Origin: Pseudorasbora parva
Lineage: Eukaryota; Chordata; Actinopteri; Cypriniformes; Gobionidae
DNA: 64,000 nt
Direction of reading: 5' to 3'
Assembly: GCF_024679245.1 (NCBI RefSeq)
Contig: NC_090176.1
Location: forward strand, 45,961,086-46,025,085
Positions 59,001-64,000 of the stretch are shown piece by piece; the stretch's first letter is position 1, and each line of letters begins with the position of its first letter. Under the pieces are notes generated by a model, which did no database searches, was not told where the DNA came from, and saw only the letters and a list, made by a program, of their open reading frames with translations. The position numbers were made by a program, and so were the translations under genes.

Positions 59001-60206
59001 CATAAACCAGGGTCGACAACCTATACATCACACGGAGGAATAACCGCTAGAACGTGATCAAACGCGAGATATGTTTAATTCAGTTAAAGTGCATCACACA
59101 TGCTGGTCTTTTGAGCTAATCATTCATCATTGTAACACAGCTTGTTTTAAGTTAGTAGCTATAAATATGATTAAAGTGTGATTAAATTACACAAATCAAT
59201 GAAAGCACGCAGCTCTGAGCTCTGAAAGCACAAGCGCTGCTCATCACAAACGCGCGCGCGTTACAGCTTGTTGATGTTTGTTGCGCCTAGTATTGAGAAC
59301 ATCTAATGATGCATTTCGAAGATATTATCAAGTAGGATATATAAAGTCTCATTAAAGATTTCACACACATCACAATGACGGTGATCCATGTGCAAAGCTG
59401 CAAACTCCATCGAGTTCATGTGTTTGGAGTTGCTCGTATCTCCTCAGCTGACGCATGTACTGCCGCAAATGAAACTTAAATGTTCAGCGTCGCATCCTGA
59501 AGCTCAACACACAGTTGTCTTCATTTAAAAACAGCGATATTAAATGATATTACCAGTGCTGATGCCCGCCCGCTCTCTCCCTCTCTCGCATTGCGGTCTT
59601 TGATCTCGACATGAGCTGAAAACGAAAGTTAAAGAACGACACGCATTCATTGCATTTTAGCGTGATATGAGAGTTCCGCGTCTTTATTAAAATCAACATA
59701 TTAAAGATTTCTCTCATCCACCTGCAATATTTGGGATGTTTATATGCACCTGAACCGCGGATATAACCGCAATCCGCTCATACTCCGAGTCCTTACACAA
59801 AAAATTTCTTTCTGCAATATGTGTGTGTAGTTAAATGGACTAAGCGAAGCATCGAGGCAGATGATTTTGCCTCGAGAATTTTTTTGATTCGATTAACTCG
59901 AGTTACTCGATGAATCGTTTCAGCCCTAGTCCTGTTTAAAGTTTAATTTTGTAATGCTATAGTACTTTAATAGCAACTATGTTGCTTGCATACATTTCTC
60001 AGATGGTTATTTTGCAATTAAACTATTAATAAAATCATTACAAATGAAATTGATAAGTACTGTGATTATTGATATGATAGTCTGGGGTACATTATACACA
60101 CCAGTGGCAGCCAATGGGAGGTTTATTATAAAGCATTACGTTTCAAGTGCAGTAAATGTTTTACAAATGAATTTTTTTTTATGCGAGCATTTTTTATGTC
60201 CTCGTT

Positions 60207-60347
60207 CTAATCAATGCATTTAATCGCCTGCAGCCACAGGTACCGCCGGTTCTTCTGAAACGACCGTGATCCTGTCGGAATCCTATAAAACTTAAGCCCA
60301 TTGGTGGAATAGCGATTACTGCAACCGAAAACGCAACAGCCAGACAT
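60207..60347 (-). pseudogene. THAP-domain ORF, copy 2, same stop at codon 47
   Basis: Identical to copy 1 over 46 codons except one residue (SRSF for SRPF), including the terminal TAG after CID. The Cys ligands C4/C5 and C9, the KFYRIP block and the W.QAI helix are present; the distal C-x2-H is not. Near-identity despite heavy nesting of the host element is notable. Confidence 0.75.
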
Positions 60348-60669
60348 TTTGATGCTGGGAAACCGTTTTGATAATTTTTCGGAGTTGCTAACACGTTAGA
60401 ATCACTAGGGAACAACACCACTTCCGTTGCCAAAATGCGCACGCAACTCTTTGATCACGTGGGCTGTAAAAGGGTCTATACATATAATGTAATGCAGTTC
60501 CCATTCTAAATGACCTTGAATCTTTTAGCATTTTCAAAGTAGCTTCCCCAACACTTGTACTCGTCTAGAATAAATCCCGCTGGAGATCTCAAAAGGTGTG
60601 GCATGTGTTCTCCAAGGCTGGCATCAAGGCTGGATAATACTTTGACCCAATAGAAGGTCTCAACTCCTT

Positions 60670-60670
<1 letters not shown>

Positions 60671-60763
<93 letters not shown>
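60671..60763 (+). repeat. CA dinucleotide microsatellite
   Basis: About 46 pure CA units. Confidence 0.97.
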
Positions 60764-60765
<2 letters not shown>

Positions 60766-61849
60766 TAATAAACACATTCTGTACAGTGTCTTACTAGGAA
60801 ACACACATCAATGCTGGACATGCTGTCAGAGGCAAAAACATTATTACGATGTGTTACTGAGGAATTTTACCTCTTTAATTTATGGAGGGAAAAGAGAGAG
60901 AGGAAACATCCCAAAGGCTGAAAAATGCTGGCCGGACACGCATGTGCAGCTTAGCAATAACATCCTGAAGCGTGTATTTTTAGTAGGCAAGCTCTGGCTC
61001 TTGCTGCCTCCATTGGGTGCTGGCAGGGACAGATCGTGGTCCATGGGTACACATCTTTCAAGGCCATGCGCCCCACAGCATCCCTAGTGGCAGACCATTC
61101 TCCTACTTAAAAAAAAAATCATTGTAGATATACAAACTTTTAGGGGTGCAGAAGCCTGTCTCTTAGGCATCTTTGTTCTTTATCTATCACTAAAAGATTC
61201 ATAGTAGTACCTTAAGGGTAAAAACGTACACTCTTTTAGGGGTTAAAGGGTACAAAGTTGTCCCTTTAAGTACTTTACCCCTACTTTTTTTTTTTTTTGG
61301 CAAACAATTTTCGGATTTGTAAAAAAATGTAAAACGGCACAGCAAAAATGCCGCCTTGTCCATTTAAAATATCCGAAAGTATTTAAAACCAGATAAACTA
61401 AAGAGGCTACTACACTGAAAATGTGGTTCCTAGTAAATGTTACAATGACAAAGAAACTGCAAATAACTCGCTCAATTAAATGTGAAAATTTTAAATTGAA
61501 AAACTGAAATAGTATTTTCTTGTAAAACATACTCTAATAATTTTGTTTTATTTACAGCTTTGAAAAAATTTAATTTAAAAATTTAAACAATTAATATTTA
61601 ATTGTGTTTGTGTCTTACGCACTGGCAGATTTTTCCACTTTCCATTCCAAAAAAAGTTTAAACATAAGTGCAGTAAGACAGAATAGGCTAAACTTAGTAT
61701 ACAAGGAGACGCGTTTAACTGTATACTTACATTTTTTTCACTTTTTTTTTTCCTATTCGCTATTATTTTGAAACCACGTCCCAGAGTGGATTAATCTAAA
61801 AACAGCACCTTTGCATTTTCATGTATACAGCCAATCTGTACATTTTGTG
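60764..61849. other. Unassigned DNA with an inverted GTACYTTAAGGGTA-type repeat
   Basis: 61100-61290 holds GTACCTTAAGGGTAAAAACG and AAAGGGTACAAAGTTGTCCC with CCCTTTAAGTAC in reverse, resembling a small cyprinid repeat. The rest is featureless. Confidence 0.35.
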
Positions 61850-63560
61850 AAACAATGATGTCATCATGTTGACCCCAAGTGGCAACCTCCCCCAGTTTCT
61901 CTTGAAGCCAATATGGAAGTGACTTAAACTGCAATTCATTAGGGGTGGGAATCTTAAGGCACTTAATGATCCGATCCAGATCCGATTCCCAAAACGATTC
62001 TTAACATGTTTTTTTGGTAACTAATTATCCTGCTTAGCAAATACATTAACTTTACATTTTAATCAAAATTGGAGTTACAATGCTTTTTGTTTATAGTATC
62101 TGTTTGGCAGTATTGCCATATTTAAAATGATTATGAAGATTTCTTTCAATATTTTTATTTTATTAACAAAGTTATATTCAGGATTAACAAGCTCTGAATG
62201 AAACATGGTAAGCCATACAATTGCAAAGAACAATCATTAAGAATAAACAGTTCTGAATTTACAATCAAGTGTGACTATTTTTCAGTTTCTTTAGTCTTTA
62301 AAACAAAAAAGTTTCCTTTTAAGTCAAGTCAAATTTTAATTATATAGCACATTTAAAAGCAATAGTTATGTCAGGTAAGCAGGTCGTGTTTTGTCCATTT
62401 TATCTTCAAATTCACCCTTCACCGCGAGTTTGATTGACAGGTGATCTGACCAATCACATCGCTGAATCTGCCGGTTTGTCCAACAAAGCTGTCAGGAGAG
62501 CTTGAGCTTGAAAACGGTGTGTACAGATGTCTTTCCGCGATTGCAACAACATTTCTTTTAGTGTTCATTCTTGTTTATTTTATGCTTATCAATGAACTAG
62601 AAGGAAAAGATGATCGGTTCACGAGCAGCTTTAACTGAGGCGCTAGTGATCACGACACATTAAAGAGCCACACAAAACGCTATGTGTGGTTACATTTCTT
62701 TAAAAAAGACAACATTTTAAAGTTGAGACATTGTTTCATATCAAAAGTAACTTGCTCTGTCCTGTCTGTCGGCGTGTTGTCAGTATCCTCTTTGCTTCGC
62801 AATGTTTTTTCTCATACACGTGAGAGAACGTGAATGTGGCGTGAGAGGCCCATGGCGTGTCCGACATAGCAACAATAACTAAAAGGGTTGGGCTTTGCGA
62901 ACGGTCAGCATACGAACGTTTGTCTATCAACATGTTTTTCTGTTTGGCCAGTGACAACGCGCTTACAGTGGTGAAGTGGCATTTTGAACTGAACACAGAA
63001 TCGATTCTGAATTTTTGAGAATCGATTCTAAATCAATAGATAAAGAATTGTGATGCATCAACCTTTTCTCGCATCCCTACAATTCATCGACTGGCTGCTA
63101 GAGACAGGCTCCAGAAGGGAGCAGAATCTCATTGAGCTCCATATTAAAATGCCCAACTTTACAGTAGAAAAAAAACATGTTTACAACCTGGTACAAATTG
63201 GGGTTTTGCTCTATACAGCTAATTTTGCCCTTCATGACTACTGTGAGGGGAGTGATTTAAAAAAAAAATGTATTATAAGTTATTTGTTTACATTATATAA
63301 AAGCCTTACATTTGTGCATAATTAAGGGTGTGGCCACTTTGAGTGACAAGTGGATAGCCGTTTGTCTGCTGTCTATTAGTCATCACTCCACCTCAGCTCC
63401 AGCCACGTCCCACCTCTTTGCCCATTTTTTTAGTTATCTGGGAATGATGTGCGGCCAAGATGGCTACAGCTGACTTTGAGGCTTCAGAACTGCTCTTCAG
63501 AATCTCCTATGGGCGACGTCATGGACACTACGTCCATATTTATTCTAGACGTCTATGGTC
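61850..63560. repeat. High-copy fish repeat, interrupted by a hAT
   Basis: GAAGCCAATATGGAAGTGAC before the hAT and GGCTGCTAGAGACAGGCTCC through ATGGGCGACGTCATGGACAC after it belong to one repeat I know to be frequent in cyprinid DNA. Class and true ends are unknown to me. Confidence 0.5.
61940..63079. mobile_element. hAT element, 1140 bp
   Basis: TAGGGGTGGGAATCTTAAGG on the left and TAGGGATGCGAGAAAAGGTT in reverse on the right. Exact duplication CAATTCAT (61932-61939, 63080-63087). GATCCGAT and GAATCGATTC words near the ends. No transposase. Confidence 0.92.
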
Positions 63561-63870
63561 GATCCTAGTCAGACACCGCAAGCGCATACACATGCTCCAA
63601 GTTGTCTTCTCCGTTTTTAGTGTATCCCTGTGGTAGAATCACAGCGCCACATACTGGTCTGGCATGTATACTACATCATTTTGAGTCGGTTTCAATAGTT
63701 TCGTGTGTATGCAGATATTTCTTGAGTGTAGTTTTTTTTTAAAGCAAAAGTGTTTTGCTTTTTTTGAACTAGGGGAAAAAAGATTGGGTAGGGAGAGCTC
63801 TGGCTTTGTGTGGAAATGGTCTTAAATTCAAGATGCAAACTTGTGGTTCTTGTTGAGTAGTTCTTGTTTT
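63561..63870. other. Unassigned DNA
   Basis: Nothing recognised apart from short A and T tracts. Confidence 0.35.
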
Positions 63871-63874
63871 AAAG

Positions 63875-64000
63875 GGTTAGTTCATCCTCATTTAGTCACC
63901 CTTAAGTTCCAAACCTGTAGCCATTGACTTCCATATATGGAAGTCAATGTCAACTGTCTGGTCGACCTTTTCTTTACAAAAAGAGTACATTCTTTTAGGG
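63875..64000 (+). mobile_element. Start of a TTAA-flanked MITE, cut by the window edge
   Basis: TTAA (63871-63874) is followed by AGGGTTAGTTCATCCTCATT. A 26-bp imperfect palindrome CATTGACTTCCATATATGGAAGTCAATG (63923-63950) lies inside. The right end is outside the window. Confidence 0.65.

Larger units (their letters stand above)
52492..59928. mobile_element. hAT element inserted in THAP/YqaJ copy 2
   Basis: TAGGGCTGCAGCTATCGATT on the left and TAGGGCTGAAACGATTCATC in reverse on the right, with ATCGATTAATCG words inside both ends, typical of fish hAT. Comparison with copy 1 shows the host sequence resumes cleanly at TCCTGTTTAAAG, but no 8-bp duplication is visible. Native length after removing the Harbinger-like pair is about 1.6 kb. 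Confidence 0.8.
52063..60476. mobile_element. THAP/YqaJ-type element, copy 2, split by a 7.4-kb nest
   Basis: The left end GACCCTTTTAC and the right end in reverse GACCCTTTTAC are flanked by TA on both sides (52061-52062, 60477-60478). The left 429 bp carry the SWIM/YqaJ-type ORF (plus strand) and the right 548 bp the THAP ORF (minus strand), opposite in orientation to copy 1. The interruption lies at the same continuous sequence that copy 1 shows intact (TGTCGACACACTTCTGTTTA). Confidence 0.88.

Noticed and set aside
59220..59275. CpG-rich CGCGCGCG stretch as a CpG island promoter
   Set aside because: Too short and inside a hAT element.
60194..60442. 82-codon minus-strand frame overlapping THAP copy 2
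   Set aside because: It is the wrong frame of the THAP ORF; the same shadow occurs at 46257-46457 in copy 1.
60506..60804. CVCV-repeat frames
   Set aside because: Reverse translation of the CA microsatellite.

Overview
The window reads as nuclear, mostly non-genic DNA from a teleost fish, most likely a cyprinid (zebrafish, carp or goldfish type). The evidence is the repeat content: several Tc1-like transposons, many hAT elements starting TAGGG with 8-bp target duplications, TTAA-flanked MITEs starting AGGGTTAGTTCACCC, PIF/Harbinger-like elements, and long GATA/GACA, CA, TA and CT microsatellites. I see no complete host gene and no rRNA, tRNA or CRISPR array. Species is inferred from remembered repeat families, not from a search.

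Layout. 1-11 kb: a hAT-like element carrying a 553-bp element with TAGCCT ends (9-bp duplication), a LINE 3' end with a readable reverse-transcriptase C-terminus, a Harbinger element with a MYB-like ORF remnant, two Tc1 remnants separated by a TATC array, a hAT with a BED-finger remnant, and a second TAGCCT element. 11-14.2 kb: no recognisable feature. 14.2-21.5 kb: a TTAA-flanked element interrupted by a CAGGG hAT, then a 4-kb element with subterminal AACCCAAC words that carries splice-site-bounded coding remnants on its minus strand. 23.3-24.5 kb: an almost full-length Tc1. 27.5-29 kb: a Tc1 split by a TAGCCT element, itself split by a solo-LTR-like insertion. 29-44 kb: mostly unassigned DNA with MITEs, microsatellites, a 38-bp perfect hairpin and weak candidate exons.

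44.8-60.5 kb is the most complex part: a TTAA-flanked element with a KRKRKSDG-type ORF, a 990-bp element with a THAP ORF facing a SWIM/YqaJ-type ORF, a second TTAA element holding a hAT that holds another hAT, and then a second THAP/YqaJ-type element (52063-60476) opened by at least four further insertions. Those include a Harbinger-like element that landed inside another copy of its own family in opposite orientation. 60.5-64 kb: a CA array, another hAT inside a high-copy repeat, and the start of a further TTAA MITE.

The elements do not form a pathway. What they record is a relative order of insertion, because most boundaries carry exact target-site duplications. Coding stretches that look real (BED finger, MYB-like, THAP, Tc1 DDE, RT C-terminus, SAM-like exons) are all fragments with stops or frameshifts.
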